A stretch of 64,000 nt of DNA from Planctomycetaceae bacterium (GCA_028284145.1 JANQSH010000039.1:1-64000); one strand, 5' to 3'; positions 18,402 to 29,152 are shown, numbered from the stretch's first letter. Notes: generated by a model not told the origin, from the letters alone. A program made the numbers and translations.

Positions 18402-18848
18402 TCACTCGTTCCGCATGACACTCTGTCCGATCAGATTTTTGTCCTCCAGGAAATCTCCGGTCACATAGCTGACTTCGTCGAACGGTACTTCCACCCTGAC
18501 GGTGATGAGGTCCCTTGGTCCCGCGCTACTGACTTCATTCCCGGCGTCGGTGTTTCCGGGAGCGGGTGTAACGGTGATCGAAACAATGACGTTGCCAGCA
18601 TCAACACCGATTGCACCATCGAGGAAATCTTCAATAAAGCTCTGGATATCGCTGTTGGAATACCCGTCCATGATCCCCATGCGGGCCCCTTCTCTCGCGG
18701 CGTTTGTCACCACGTTCGCCACCATCATCGCGCGGCCGAATTCGACAATCCCCAAAGTCACGGTCACGAAAATGGGCAAAACCATTGCCATTTCCACCAG
18801 CGCCGCCCCACGTCGGCGTTCATTCTTCTGACTTCGCATGATCCTCAT
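18402..18848 (-). CDS. TadE-like pseudopilin/assembly protein
   Basis: A 148-residue secreted or membrane-anchored protein of the TadE family. A basic N-terminus (RSQKNERRRG) precedes the signature GAALVEMAMVLPIFVTVTLG, which has the conserved Glu inside a membrane helix. The EFGRAMMVANVVTNAAREGAR motif follows, characteristic of TadE-like proteins. It lies 64 bp downstream of a TadG-like gene on the same strand. No Tad ATPase, prepilin peptidase or secretin is in the window, so the secretion machinery, if any, is elsewhere. Confidence 0.85.
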   Translation of the reverse strand: MRIMRSQKNERRRGAALVEMAMVLPIFVTVTLGIVEFGRAMMVANVVTNAAREGARMGIMDGYSNSDIQSFIEDFLDGAIGVDAGNVIVSITVTPAPGNTDAGNEVSSAGPRDLITVRVEVPFDEVSYVTGDFLEDKNLIGQSVMRNE

Positions 18849-18911
18849 TGCCTACCCTCTTACATCTCTCGTGTCGTTTTACCGCTATACTATCCTGGAT
18901 TTGTCGGCGGG

Positions 18912-20696
18912 TTACTCGTCGTCATTGATCAACTGTAATGGTCGGTCTGAGGCGATGTCACCAAAGACTGCTTTGAGTTCTTCTTCATATTGAGCCACAC
19001 TCTCTCCGCCCGGCACGTTGAAGTGATTGCCGCCGGAAATGTCGGCGATTTGTTGCATCAATTGTGTGTCAGCATTCAGACCCAGGCTGATGGTCATCAC
19101 CTTGATACCCGCGGCAGCGCAAAGGGCGGCTTCATCCAGTGCGAACTGATCCGGGCTGGAACCCGTTGATGAGCGATTCGCAATTCCATCGGTCATCAAC
19201 ACAATCATGCGGTGTGCCTTCGGACGTGCGTTGTTCTCCAGTTCAATCCGCCCGTTGCGTAATCCCGCACCGATATTCGTGTAATAGTCGTAATGCCCTG
19301 CCTGTCGCTGTCGCGATGTCGTCTTGATCAAATCGTGATCGGTCGTCAAAGGAATTTCGAGTTTGGCTCCGTCCCCCTGCGGGTAGGTGTAGACCGAAAG
19401 GCCAACCTTGTCTTCCGCTTCGGCTTCAATGAGGTAGTCGAGCAGAATATCGACCGAATCTTTCAACGCGGTAATCGGCTGCTGACTTGCCTTCCAGAGT
19501 TCACCCGTCTGGCTGTTCAGCGGCTTGTTCCTGTTCCAGAAGTTGATCAACGTCAGCATCCCGAATTTGCGACGGTGACCTGCGTGGTAGACGTAAGAGT
19601 CATACCAGGGCATGTAACTGCTATGGCTGCGGCAGTATTCAATATAGTCATCCCAACTGCCAGAAGCATATGGGTAAGGCACGTTATCCAACCCCAGCCC
19701 TTTCCGAATTGTGCTGTTGTCATAGAAGTCGAACGTCTCCCAACTACCGTTGATTTTGACTTTGACTTTGGTAATGCGGTATCCACTTTTGCTTCCGGTT
19801 CCGTAGAATGTCTTCGACGTTCCACTACCGCTTTTTGTCTGGTATCCACTCGAAAAATACAATTTGCAATACTGAATGTTGCCGCCGTTGGATGTAACGT
19901 CAACCTGATCGGTACGCCATTTCACACTGCAGGAATTGCCCGGCACGGTGACCCAATCGGGAGTGAAACCCATGTTTCCGTAGGTCGGCGAACCGAGGTC
20001 TTCCCACATCTCGTAGATGTTGGCCTCGACTGCGGAAAGTCCCAGTGCGTACATCGACTTTAATTCGCTGTCGTCGTTCATCGAAGCCGAGTAGTCCAGC
20101 ACGAGCATAATGTCACGCGGTTGAAACGTCGCGATGGCCGAAACCTCCAACGCCGACTTCTCATGCCCAATGACCGGAGCGAAGAACAAAGGCAGCCGGC
20201 GATCGATTTCGGTTGCCTGTCCGTCGACCATCTTTTCGATCTGATCGCGAATGGCGGAAACTTTCACAAAATTGTATGGCTTGGCATCAGGCCCCGTTTC
20301 GTAAGTGTATTCTCCGGCTGCGGGGTTCCAGGTACGGCGGCCCAGAATAACGTCCGTTTCCGGCTCGACAATGACTGGTTCATGATTACCCGACCAGTGC
20401 ATCGCGGCGATTTCAACAGCGGCACCTTTGGCCGCTGCTTCGACGTTATCCTGATCCGTTCGCGGATTGAGTTCCAGCGCGCCGGCCAGGGCTGCGGCAT
20501 CGACGGCATTTTGCAGTTGATGTTTTGCGAGCGAGATGTAGCCGATGTCCGTTGTGAACGCAGCGAAAGCGAGGATCATCACCATCATCGCGGCTGCGAG
20601 AACAATCACACTCCCCTTTCGCTTTTTCTGTTGTTGGAACTTCGCCCCATTTCTACCGGCTGCAGTGGCCTGATTCGCGTGATGTGTCTTCTTCAT
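18912..20696 (-). CDS. TadG-like protein with von Willebrand factor A domain
   Basis: A 594-residue envelope protein. A basic start (FQQQKKRKGS) precedes a membrane helix (VIVLAAAMMVMILAFAAFTT) and the TadG-type stretch AKHQLQNAVDAAALAGALEL. A von Willebrand A domain follows with the MIDAS motif VLDYSASMNDD (Asp at about 201) and MTDGIANRSS. Long Tyr/Ser/Gly-rich inserts separate the MIDAS parts. The ATG at 20696 (MKKTHHANQ) is preferred over one at 20828 since the extension has no sense as a signal region. It is probably co-expressed with the TadE-like gene. The role is likely in surface adhesion or pilus assembly. Confidence 0.83.
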   Translation of the reverse strand: MKKTHHANQATAAGRNGAKFQQQKKRKGSVIVLAAAMMVMILAFAAFTTDIGYISLAKHQLQNAVDAAALAGALELNPRTDQDNVEAAAKGAAVEIAAMHWSGNHEPVIVEPETDVILGRRTWNPAAGEYTYETGPDAKPYNFVKVSAIRDQIEKMVDGQATEIDRRLPLFFAPVIGHEKSALEVSAIATFQPRDIMLVLDYSASMNDDSELKSMYALGLSAVEANIYEMWEDLGSPTYGNMGFTPDWVTVPGNSCSVKWRTDQVDVTSNGGNIQYCKLYFSSGYQTKSGSGTSKTFYGTGSKSGYRITKVKVKINGSWETFDFYDNSTIRKGLGLDNVPYPYASGSWDDYIEYCRSHSSYMPWYDSYVYHAGHRRKFGMLTLINFWNRNKPLNSQTGELWKASQQPITALKDSVDILLDYLIEAEAEDKVGLSVYTYPQGDGAKLEIPLTTDHDLIKTTSRQRQAGHYDYYTNIGAGLRNGRIELENNARPKAHRMIVLMTDGIANRSSTGSSPDQFALDEAALCAAAGIKVMTISLGLNADTQLMQQIADISGGNHFNVPGGESVAQYEEELKAVFGDIASDRPLQLINDDE

Positions 20697-20964
20697 TTCT
20701 GCTGCTCCACAAATGGCGTGATGTGAATGCCCCTGCCGATGGCGTTTTCGGTATCGACTATTTCGAGCCATGAGAAACCTAGGCCACTTATGGTCGTCGT
20801 CAAACAACTGTGCCTGTAATTTTGCCATCTTTCTGAATAAAGTGAGGAGATGATTCCCGCGGTCAACACTTCAACAATGTCCGTGTTGAGTGCGGTCAAC
20901 ATGCTGCCGAAAAACGGCAGTTTTACGACTGTGATTTCCATCACGCAGGAACGATAATCGGTGA

Positions 20965-21351
<387 letters not shown>

Positions 21352-21407
21352 GCAACGTAATCAAATCGGCTGATTGCAGGTTTTCAATGGCAGGATTTTC
21401 GCGAGCC

Positions 21408-21513
21408 AGAGCCGTTGACCTTCTGGTGTGATGTCTCTGGCTGGTGAGAGCCGATGTTTGCAGGCCAATCGACGTCCACCACAATACAGAAGAGAAGAGC
21501 ATGATACGCACTG
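21408..21513 (-). repeat. Dispersed element A, copy 2
   Basis: A-type copy in reverse orientation, starting AGAGCCGTTGACCTTCTGGT and containing GTTTGCAGGCCAATCGACG. The right end is degraded (GAGCATGATACGCACT instead of the perfect palindrome). It is the first of two copies in the 451-bp gap between the HIT gene and the aspartate kinase gene. Confidence 0.82.
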
Positions 21514-21606
21514 TTCGGACGCGCTCCAAAGTAATCCTGCATCGCTGGGCCAATCGGCGATTTGTTTGATGTTTTTCCCGTCATCGGTCTGCTATTCTGG
21601 TTGGCT

Positions 21607-21708
21607 GGAGCTGTTTCCCTTCCTGTGTGATGTCTCTGGCTGGTGAAAGCCTGTAAGTTTGCAGGCCAAACGATGCTCATTGCGGCACGGAAGATTGTAA
21701 TACGCTCT
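21607..21708 (-). repeat. Dispersed element A, copy 3
   Basis: A-type copy in reverse orientation, same strand as the copy 94 bp before it. It reads GGAGCTGTTTCCCTTCCTGT at the left, GTTTGCAGGCCAAACGATGC inside and GTAATACGCTCT at the right. It ends 94 bp upstream of the aspartate kinase start, so it lies in the leader or promoter region of that gene. Confidence 0.85.
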
Positions 21709-21802
21709 ATTCTTCTGATTCCGTCCTTCAACCGATTGTTTTGTCGATCAACTGTTTTGTCGATCAACGAAGGCTCTCCGAAGTCACTGAAAAGTCAGCA
21801 CG

Positions 21803-23593
21803 ATGTCAGTCATTGTCCAGAAATTCGGCGGGACCAGTGTCGCCGATGCCACCAAGATCAACGCTGCCGCTGCACGCGCGATTGCTGCCAGAAAACGGGG
21901 CCACCAGGTGGTCATGGTTGTCAGCGCGCGTGGCAAGAAGACCGACGAACTGGTCCGCCTGGCGGCAGAAATCACAGATCAACCCCCGCCGCGCGAAATG
22001 GACATGCTGCTGGCCACCGGCGAGCAGGAATCGGTGGCATTAGTGGCCATGTCGATTCGCCAGCAGGGTGAAGAGGCGATCAGTCTGACTGGAGCGCAAA
22101 TCGGGATTGTAACCGACTCCACACACACCAAAGCGCGCATTCAGGAAATCTCCACACAAAGGATGCGAAACGCACTCGATGATGGAACCATCGTCATCGC
22201 GGCCGGGTTTCAGGGAATGGACCCGGAGTTCAACATCACGACATTCGGACGTGGGGGAAGTGATACCACTGCGACGGCGTTGGCTGCCGTGTTGAAAGCC
22301 GAGGTCTGCGAAATCTACACCGATGTCGAAGGCGTCTTCACGACCGATCCCAGAATGGTGCCGGACGCTCGAAAAGTCGATTTGATTTCCTACGACGAGA
22401 TGCTGGAAATGGCCAGCCTTGGTGCCGGCGTAATGCATGCCCGTTCGATCGAGTTTGCCAAAAAATACCGAGTCCCTCTTCGCGTGCGACCTTCCTTTTC
22501 TGACGGGGAAGGGACGTTGATTTCACTGGATCCGAAACGGGAAGCACCGGTTGTCACCGGCGTTGCATTCGTTAAGAATGAGTGCCGCGTCAGTCTGACT
22601 GGAATCCCGGATCGACCGGGCGTGCTGGCACAGATTTTCGCCAAAATGTCGGAACGAAAAATTCCACTCGATCTGGTCGTGCAGGATATCAGCAGCGATG
22701 GCAAGGCGACCGTCAGCTTCACGGTTCCCGAACACGATCTGGCAGAAGCGCTCACCGCCGCGCAGGAATCGATCAACGATCTGGGAACTGGTCAGGTACT
22801 GCAGGGAACCAACGTTTCCAAAGTTTCCGTCGTTGGCCGGGGAATGCGGACACATACCGGAGTGGCCGCGCAAATGTTTCGTTCGTTGGCGGAGAACGAT
22901 ATCAATATCGGCATGATTACCACCAGTGAGATTAAGATCTCGGTGCTTGTTGAACGGGACCGATGTGAAGATGCCGTTCGCACCGTTCATGCCGGATTCG
23001 CCCTGCATCAGCCACAAGCATCTCCTCCCGCCGTGGGAGCAAACCATCCCGACATCCACCCCGGCGACCACAGTACCAGCGACGAACTGGAGCGTGATGT
23101 TGTCGCTCGGCTTGCAGCAATGGAAGACATTGTCGTCAGCGAGGTGCAACTGGACACCAGCCAGTCGCGCGTCACGATCGGTCGACTGCCGGATGAGTCT
23201 GGAGTCGCATCCGAGATTTTTTCCGCTGTTGCAGATAAGGGTGTGATGGTTGACATGATTGTGCAGAACATTTCTCACGAGGGAAACGCTCATCTCTCGT
23301 TCACCGTTCCAACGGAAGAATTGGACGATTGTCTGTCCGTCATCAAGCAGACGCTGCAGAATTTTGAAATGGCGAAAGTCAGTTCAGATCGGAGTATTGC
23401 CAAACTCTCCGTGAAAGGAATTGGTTTGCGCAGTCACACTGGAGTTGGCGAACGGATGTTCCGTACATTGGCTGATGCCAAAGTCAATGTGCAGATGGTC
23501 AACACCAGCGAAATCCGGATGAGTGTTGTGGTCAACAATAACCTCGGACCGGTTGCACATGCCTGTTTGCTCAAGGCGTTTCAGCTGAGTTGA
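21803..23593 (+). CDS. lysC: Aspartate kinase with duplicated ACT regulatory region
   Basis: It phosphorylates aspartate, the entry step to Lys, Thr, Met and diaminopimelate. The N-terminal amino-acid kinase domain has [11 protein letters not shown] at residues 4-14 and [16 protein letters not shown]. The 596-residue length is about 190 longer than the usual roughly 400-residue LysC. The extra length comes from a second pair of ACT domains: the end of the first pair, [20 protein letters not shown], is echoed by [20 protein letters not shown] at the end of the second. A His/Pro-rich linker ([11 protein letters not shown]) joins the pairs. Allosteric control by two different end products is plausible but inferred. 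Confidence 0.95.
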   Translation: MSVIVQKFGGTSVADATKINAAAARAIAARKRGHQVVMVVSARGKKTDELVRLAAEITDQPPPREMDMLLATGEQESVALVAMSIRQQGEEAISLTGAQIGIVTDSTHTKARIQEISTQRMRNALDDGTIVIAAGFQGMDPEFNITTFGRGGSDTTATALAAVLKAEVCEIYTDVEGVFTTDPRMVPDARKVDLISYDEMLEMASLGAGVMHARSIEFAKKYRVPLRVRPSFSDGEGTLISLDPKREAPVVTGVAFVKNECRVSLTGIPDRPGVLAQIFAKMSERKIPLDLVVQDISSDGKATVSFTVPEHDLAEALTAAQESINDLGTGQVLQGTNVSKVSVVGRGMRTHTGVAAQMFRSLAENDINIGMITTSEIKISVLVERDRCEDAVRTVHAGFALHQPQASPPAVGANHPDIHPGDHSTSDELERDVVARLAAMEDIVVSEVQLDTSQSRVTIGRLPDESGVASEIFSAVADKGVMVDMIVQNISHEGNAHLSFTVPTEELDDCLSVIKQTLQNFEMAKVSSDRSIAKLSVKGIGLRSHTGVGERMFRTLADAKVNVQMVNTSEIRMSVVVNNNLGPVAHACLLKAFQLS

Positions 23594-23620
23594 GGCCATT
23601 CGATTTTCAGTTTGTCAGGC

Positions 23621-24349
23621 ATGAATCCACTCATGGTATCTTCCAACTTCGACAAGCTACCTGAAGCGATTCGCAAGACCGCTCAAGATTTTGTCGGATC
23701 GGTCGTGTCTGGCTTCGTGCCACACAAATGCTCTGTCGTCCTGTACGGAGAGTTTCTGGAAGATACCGATCGGGTCGCCAGTGGGGTGTCCTCAGCCATT
23801 GTGGTGGAAACGATCGAACTCGCACAGGTCGAAATGTTGGCAAAATGCGGTCGAACATTTGGCCGACAGGGATTCATCGCACCGCTCCTGTTTTCCACCT
23901 CCTCGTTGAATGCGTCCGCGGAATCCTTTCCGCTGGATCTCCTGGCGATTGTGCAACAGCACCTGCACCTGGCCGGACCAGAGGTCTTCTCCACTATCGA
24001 TATCGACCGGGATGCAATCCGAAAACAGTGCCGCCGGGAACTGGAATCTCTCCAAATCGGCCTGCCCCAGGCATTCGCCACCACTGAATGCAGATCACAG
24101 AAACTCGGCATGCTCGCGGATCTTTTTCGGTCTCAGGTCTTGCGCATCATGCGAGGCACTTATGCATTGAAGTTGTCAGGGCAACCGGAAACCTCAACCG
24201 ACGTCATTACGAAATCAGAGAAGATGCTGGAGCGTTCGTTGCCTGGCATCAGAGCACTCGCGGGTCTGGTTCCCATTGACCGCCTCGAACAGTGGGAGTC
24301 AATTTGTGACGACGTTTGTTTCCTTCAAAAGTGGATCGATCTCATCTGA
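23621..24349 (+). CDS. Hypothetical protein, possible nucleotidyltransferase-like fold
   Basis: I do not recognise a named family. From the ATG at 23621 the protein has 242 residues. The region CSVVLYGEFLEDTDRVASGV followed by SSAIVVETIELAQVEMLA resembles the first strand-turn-helix of minimal nucleotidyltransferases, but the paired acidic metal ligands are not evident. The C-terminal half is helical with many Leu, Arg and Glu residues. It starts 28 bp after lysC and ends 11 bp before the next gene, so the three are probably co-transcribed. Confidence 0.6.
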   Translation: MNPLMVSSNFDKLPEAIRKTAQDFVGSVVSGFVPHKCSVVLYGEFLEDTDRVASGVSSAIVVETIELAQVEMLAKCGRTFGRQGFIAPLLFSTSSLNASAESFPLDLLAIVQQHLHLAGPEVFSTIDIDRDAIRKQCRRELESLQIGLPQAFATTECRSQKLGMLADLFRSQVLRIMRGTYALKLSGQPETSTDVITKSEKMLERSLPGIRALAGLVPIDRLEQWESICDDVCFLQKWIDLI

Positions 24350-24359
24350 GAACAGGGCG

Positions 24360-25145
24360 ATGCCAAAACTCATTGACAACCGTTATTCGTTCGCACAAAC
24401 GGGAATCCGACCAGTTCGATTATTCGGTTTTCTTGTTGTCTTGTTGCTGGTTTTGACGGGCAGACTCGGTGCACAATCCCCTCCAGAACCTGCCAGGTTG
24501 CCGGCCGAATATCACTTCGTGTACGACGACGATCAGCGGATCGACACGGAAACCGAGTGGTCGATCAATCGTTTTCTCGCCGACCTTCAGTTGCGAACCG
24601 AGGCCGATGCCCGGCTCATCACGGTTGCCACGACCGGTCGAGTTTCACCTGCTGAGTTCATTGAACGGCAGCGGAAGCAGTGGAATTCGCCCCCCATCAC
24701 ATCGAGCAAGTCGATTGTTGTCATCGTCGTTCGCGACAGCGAGCACATTCTCATTGATGTGGCTCCGACGTTGGACGACGTGGTTTCACCAGAGTGGAGT
24801 GAGTCCCTGAGCAAACGCGTTCAAGTCGACTTTTTTGCTCACCAGCGTGACAACGACGGGCTTCATTTGTTGATGGCCGCTATTGCGAATCGAATTGCTG
24901 ACGACAGGGGTATCTTGCTGCAAAGCGCTCCCGGATGGCGTCATGATGTCTTTGAGATCAACTGGTGGATCGTCATCGGGATTCTGGTTATCTTAACCCT
25001 CGCCTGTCTCGCAATCCGGCGTCAACTGCGGATTCGTCGCGAGTATCGCTGGGATCATCCACTCGACGCTGCATCGGGGGCATTTGCCGCCTCCGGGCGA
25101 GAAATGTTCGGACGTGCCCACGCTCGGACTGTTGATCGACTCTGA
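24360..25145 (+). CDS. TPM-domain membrane protein
   Basis: A 261-residue exported membrane protein. From the ATG at 24360 there is a signal-like segment (LFGFLVVLLLVLTGRLGAQS) and then a TPM domain: FVYDDDQRIDTETEWSINRF, the central ITVATTGRVSPAEFIERQRK and IVVIVVRDSEHILIDVAPTL. A C-terminal membrane helix (WWIVIGILVILTLACLAI) and a basic tail end the protein. TPM proteins are associated with membrane-protein quality control or photosystem repair in other organisms; the role here is unknown. Usual TPM proteins of this layout end in a Gly-rich tail, which is absent. Confidence 0.8.
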   Translation: MPKLIDNRYSFAQTGIRPVRLFGFLVVLLLVLTGRLGAQSPPEPARLPAEYHFVYDDDQRIDTETEWSINRFLADLQLRTEADARLITVATTGRVSPAEFIERQRKQWNSPPITSSKSIVVIVVRDSEHILIDVAPTLDDVVSPEWSESLSKRVQVDFFAHQRDNDGLHLLMAAIANRIADDRGILLQSAPGWRHDVFEINWWIVIGILVILTLACLAIRRQLRIRREYRWDHPLDAASGAFAASGREMFGRAHARTVDRL

Positions 25146-25178
25146 CCGGAAAAATGCAACAAAGGGAGTGGGAGAACG

Positions 25179-27071
25179 TCAGCCGTCTGTGGAATTGTTC
25201 GCCACTGGTAAAGACACGAACATTGGCCTGGATTCATTCGCGGGCGGAACCTCTTCTGCCAAAACCGTATCGACGAGAAAATAAAGCAGTTGTCTCAATT
25301 CCTCCGGCTCAACCTCATCGGCAAGGGTTTCCGTCCGAGTTCGCGCCTTATCCACCAGCGCTTCCGCCGTTTCAAAGACGTTACAGTCTTCAAAAATGCG
25401 ACGGAGTCGGGACAATCGCGTGGCATCGTCCTCGCTGCACTCCAGCAGAATTTCCTTCAACTCCGCTCGCTGTTCATCGCTGGCCGCTTCGCATGCCAAA
25501 GCGAGCAGCACGGTCGGTCGAAGTGCCAACGCATCCTGCCCTGCGATAAGTTTGTTATCGTCATCGCCGCGCCAATCTTTCAGGTCATTGAGAACCTGAA
25601 AACCAACGCCCAATTGCCGGCAGAAGGCGGGGACCATATCGGCATACTGCTCGACGCCTCCCCCCATCCGCAGACCGGAATACAAAGCGGCTTCAAAGGC
25701 GGGCGACGTTTTCAACGCGTAGATCTTGAGCGCATCCATCGGCGCCATCGAAAAGTCGGGCGACTGTTGCCAGGCCATCTCCGCCCCCTGACCATCGCAC
25801 AATTTGACGTGCGCGTCGGACATCCAATGAAGTATGTCACTGGCAACTTCTGCGCCGAAGTCCTTCCGGCATGAATTGATCAGACGGTAGCCGAGCCCGA
25901 TCAGGTGATCGCCGACGTTAATCGCAGTTCCAATATCATGCCTGCGATGTAACGTTTCGCGACCATAACGGAACTGGTCGTCATCTTCGATGTCGTCGTG
26001 AACGAGCGAAGCCTTGTGAAAGGCCTCTATCGCCATTGCGACATGATGGACGCCATCGGGAAACTCAAGAGCCTCCGTGCCCGACATTCCTCCTTTGAGT
26101 GCTTTCGCCCCGGTCACTGCATCGTATGCGGCGAGTGTGATAAATGGTCGAAACCGTTTTCCCCCATGTTGGAGCCAATCATAGGCTATGTCTTCCGTCA
26201 TACCCAGAGGTGACTTTGCAGCCTGAGGGGTTTTGCTGCGAATGCGAGGCAGCAGACGATCAAACTCATCATCAAACAGACGATTGGCCGCACGGATGAC
26301 CGAAACGAAACTTGGCGTTTCCGGTTCGGGCAACGGCTCGTATTTGTCGAGGACATCCCACACCCAAGGCTCATCCAGAGTGGTGTTTTTGCAGTCTCCG
26401 GAATGTAGCGGAATAGCGTAAGAGGGAACACCTGCGATCAACACTTTGTCGATTGCCTTTTCGAGAACATTCAGGCAGGCGACACCCAAAATGCCATCGA
26501 CATAACCGGAAACAATAATTTTCAGGACGATCGGCGAACCTTCCGCCACCAGTACCCGGTAACCGAGTTTTTCCGCTTTAACCTTATAGTCGGCGATGGA
26601 ACAGGCGCCGCAACGTTCACAATCGAGGCCGAATTCGTCATAGTCTGCCGGACAACCTTCCGCATGCTTCAGGCAGTGTGGAAGCAGCAGTAATCTTCGA
26701 TCAAACGGAGTCGCAAGAAATTGGCGTTTCCAGAAGAAATTCCCGATTAACACCATCGTGAAGCCGAGATACCCCTCCGGCATTCCCAATTCGTCCAGCA
26801 ACCCACGGGCGTATTCTTCCAGTTCGCGTTTGGTAAACGGCCGAGTTCGGCCTTGAGACTGGACGAGTTTCTCGCAGGCAGCCTTGACGCGTTCCCGCTG
26901 CTCGAGCGTTTGTGGAACCAATTTGAGGTGGCTGGTACTCCGGCGACGTTTCCGTTTGACGGGAGGTGCATCCCCGTTGGAAGGCGTCGGAGCAGATTCC
27001 GTCCGGTCGGATGGAACCTGATCATCGGTCGCCCGGTATTCGGATGGTGCAATTGACACTACGGTCTCCAC
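25179..27071 (-). CDS. DUF116-polyprenyl synthase fusion protein
   Basis: A 630-residue fusion. Residues about 85-240 form a DUF116-like domain with cysteines at 133, 140, 151, 154 and 157 (CERCGAC) and at 227; a metal or Fe-S site is plausible. Residues about 255-600 are an isoprenyl diphosphate synthase: GGKRFRPF, the first Asp-rich motif DDIEDD (359-364) and the second, NDLKD (495-499), with GQGAEMAW between. Both motifs are intact, so prenyl chain elongation is likely; the chain length is not readable. It is the last gene of a minus-strand run, 99 bp after the terpene cyclase. The N-terminal 50 residues are basic and disordered-looking. Confidence 0.88.
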   Translation of the reverse strand: METVVSIAPSEYRATDDQVPSDRTESAPTPSNGDAPPVKRKRRRSTSHLKLVPQTLEQRERVKAACEKLVQSQGRTRPFTKRELEEYARGLLDELGMPEGYLGFTMVLIGNFFWKRQFLATPFDRRLLLLPHCLKHAEGCPADYDEFGLDCERCGACSIADYKVKAEKLGYRVLVAEGSPIVLKIIVSGYVDGILGVACLNVLEKAIDKVLIAGVPSYAIPLHSGDCKNTTLDEPWVWDVLDKYEPLPEPETPSFVSVIRAANRLFDDEFDRLLPRIRSKTPQAAKSPLGMTEDIAYDWLQHGGKRFRPFITLAAYDAVTGAKALKGGMSGTEALEFPDGVHHVAMAIEAFHKASLVHDDIEDDDQFRYGRETLHRRHDIGTAINVGDHLIGLGYRLINSCRKDFGAEVASDILHWMSDAHVKLCDGQGAEMAWQQSPDFSMAPMDALKIYALKTSPAFEAALYSGLRMGGGVEQYADMVPAFCRQLGVGFQVLNDLKDWRGDDDNKLIAGQDALALRPTVLLALACEAASDEQRAELKEILLECSEDDATRLSRLRRIFEDCNVFETAEALVDKARTRTETLADEVEPEELRQLLYFLVDTVLAEEVPPANESRPMFVSLPVANNSTDG

Positions 27072-27170
27072 TGCACAATCCCAATTCAGGAATTGTGCAA
27101 ATCTATAACGACGAAGAAATCGCCGGATCGCGGAATCATATGCACTGAGAACCGCATGATCACCGCGAGA

Positions 27171-29075
27171 TTAACCAGATTTCTCTACAACCTGCTCTCC
27201 AATATACTGGTCATCACGCGACCGTACCAGAGTGGCAGCCCGCCTTAACGCGGAGGTGATAAACGTTTTTGGATACAACCTCTCAAAATACCACAATTTG
27301 GCAAAATAGAACCCAATCGGCGTTGGTATATCGTAATCACCAGATTCAATCGATTGCAAAAGGAATTTGAGTCCGGCATCTGCCCCACTTTGCATGGTGT
27401 ACAGAAGCGATGGTGCATCTTCCGAAGAGAGCTGTTCCATTGCAACAATGGCGGAAACAAGAACATCAACAGCCAAAGAGGTTTCCTCGATGCTCGTCGG
27501 GCTGCCCGATTCTCCGCCTCCCCAACCCCCACTTTCGCATTGTGTGCGACACAACCATTCCAATGCGCTTTGTGATTCGGTTGAATCGAGCCTTTGGCAA
27601 TCGACATACGCCTGCAATACCCGAGCGGTGCCGTAGGTCGCATTGGATTCATCTGACACATACTGATTGCCGAACCACAAAGGGAGCCAGGTTCCGTCGG
27701 ACCGTTGTTGCCGCAAAAGGAAAGCAAACCCCTTTTCGATCGCGGCATTCACACGAAAGATGTCGCGTTCTGACAATGTCCACTCGGATTGCTCCTGCAA
27801 TGAACGATGCAAGGCTCGGATGACATGAGCCGTGATGTCTGCCGAGCTTTTGTCGAATGGCAGCGTCCCCCAGCCGCGGCAGAATGTCGGCCAGCCGCCA
27901 TCACGATTTTGCAGGTCGAGCAACCATTCGATGGCGAGGTTGAGTGACTCCCGCATTCTTGAGCGCTGACCCACCAGGATCTGTCCATGATGCTTGAACA
28001 TTTCCAACAATGCCAACATCGATCCGGGTGTATCGTCGGCGTCCGGTACACCGCCGGGCAGATCGGTCCAGGCCCAACCTCCAGGTGCGGCATTCGTGTA
28101 GGGATGTCGTTCGCAATACTGCTGCTGCAACAGCCAGTCGACAATTCGTTCGGCGCTGGATTCAGGCAGATCGGATTCGAGCGCATTTACTGAAAGTGTC
28201 GTCACCCATGTCGCGAGATTCGTATCAATGGGCCAACTGCCGTCATCACAAACAGATTCGACAATGAATCGAATTCCCCTCTGTGTGACTGGAGAATCCG
28301 CCTGACCTATTGATGCCAAACTCATGGTGACGAAGCTGGTAAGCGGTGTTGCTTCAAGAAAACCACCGTTGACTGGCTGGATTTTCTCCAGCACTCGCAA
28401 TGATCGAGACTTCGCCATCCATCGAACCAGACGAGTAATCGGATTGACTGGCGGTGCATGGTGATACCTTACCTGACCGATGGCAATGAGCGCCGGCAAT
28501 GCATAACTCACCACCGGCATGCGGACCATGCTATACCAGCGAGCCGGAATACAAGCCAGTTCAAAAGGTAGAGGTATCACCTTTTCCCAGGGAACAAACC
28601 CCGCGATGGCACAGTGTGTCAGAATGGGAACCGAAAAGGTACGGTCTTTGCCGTAACGCCTCAATACTGCATCGATCCCACCGGCGGATTCAATATAGTC
28701 AACCGCCCGTGCGATCGTATCGGGGTATTGAACGTCAGCTTCACAGGCAAGGAATGCAGCTCGCGCGAGCATCGAAGTCGAGATATTACTGAGGCTCTTA
28801 ACGGTATCGCCCCATCCGCCATCTTCATTTTGATGGGAGGCCAGCCAATTCAATCCCCCCTCAATCAATTGCTGAAATCGATGCGAATCGGCCAGCGGAA
28901 CAGACTGACTGTTAATACGCACACAATTGAGCGCCACAACGGCTGTCGCCGTTGAAAGGGCCGAGGTCGACAATTCACCTTCCCAATTCCCGCCCACAGT
29001 TCGTTCCTGCAGCAGATCATCACGGACTCGATGATAGCCTTCGAGAATTCGCTGCTCGGGGATTTGGGAGAACAT
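27171..29075 (-). CDS. Squalene-hopene cyclase-like class II terpene cyclase
   Basis: A protein of about 634 residues of the prenyltransferase/squalene cyclase alpha-alpha barrel superfamily. QW-type repeats recur: NWLASHQNEDGGWGDT, WLLDLQNRDGGWPTF, FLLRQQRSDGTWLPL and WLCRTQCESGGWGGG. The class II catalytic acid motif DxDD is present as DADDT at about residue 345-350. The motif and length are those of SHC, but it need not use squalene: the neighbour is a polyprenyl synthase rather than squalene synthase (hpnCDE). The start is either a GTG at 29084 or the ATG at 29075; neither has a strong ribosome-binding site. Confidence 0.85.
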   Translation of the reverse strand: MFSQIPEQRILEGYHRVRDDLLQERTVGGNWEGELSTSALSTATAVVALNCVRINSQSVPLADSHRFQQLIEGGLNWLASHQNEDGGWGDTVKSLSNISTSMLARAAFLACEADVQYPDTIARAVDYIESAGGIDAVLRRYGKDRTFSVPILTHCAIAGFVPWEKVIPLPFELACIPARWYSMVRMPVVSYALPALIAIGQVRYHHAPPVNPITRLVRWMAKSRSLRVLEKIQPVNGGFLEATPLTSFVTMSLASIGQADSPVTQRGIRFIVESVCDDGSWPIDTNLATWVTTLSVNALESDLPESSAERIVDWLLQQQYCERHPYTNAAPGGWAWTDLPGGVPDADDTPGSMLALLEMFKHHGQILVGQRSRMRESLNLAIEWLLDLQNRDGGWPTFCRGWGTLPFDKSSADITAHVIRALHRSLQEQSEWTLSERDIFRVNAAIEKGFAFLLRQQRSDGTWLPLWFGNQYVSDESNATYGTARVLQAYVDCQRLDSTESQSALEWLCRTQCESGGWGGGESGSPTSIEETSLAVDVLVSAIVAMEQLSSEDAPSLLYTMQSGADAGLKFLLQSIESGDYDIPTPIGFYFAKLWYFERLYPKTFITSALRRAATLVRSRDDQYIGEQVVEKSG

Positions 29076-29152
29076 GCCACTCACTCTACGAACGGGTGGA
29101 TTAAAGAGACGGTAAAATTAAGGCAGGGGGGGAGTTTGCGTTTGAGAGACCT

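Noticed and set aside
20693-20944. 83-residue ORF upstream of the TadG-like gene as a third Tad gene
   Set aside because: No signal, membrane helix or TadE-like motif; it overlaps the chosen TadG start and appears to be chance coding.
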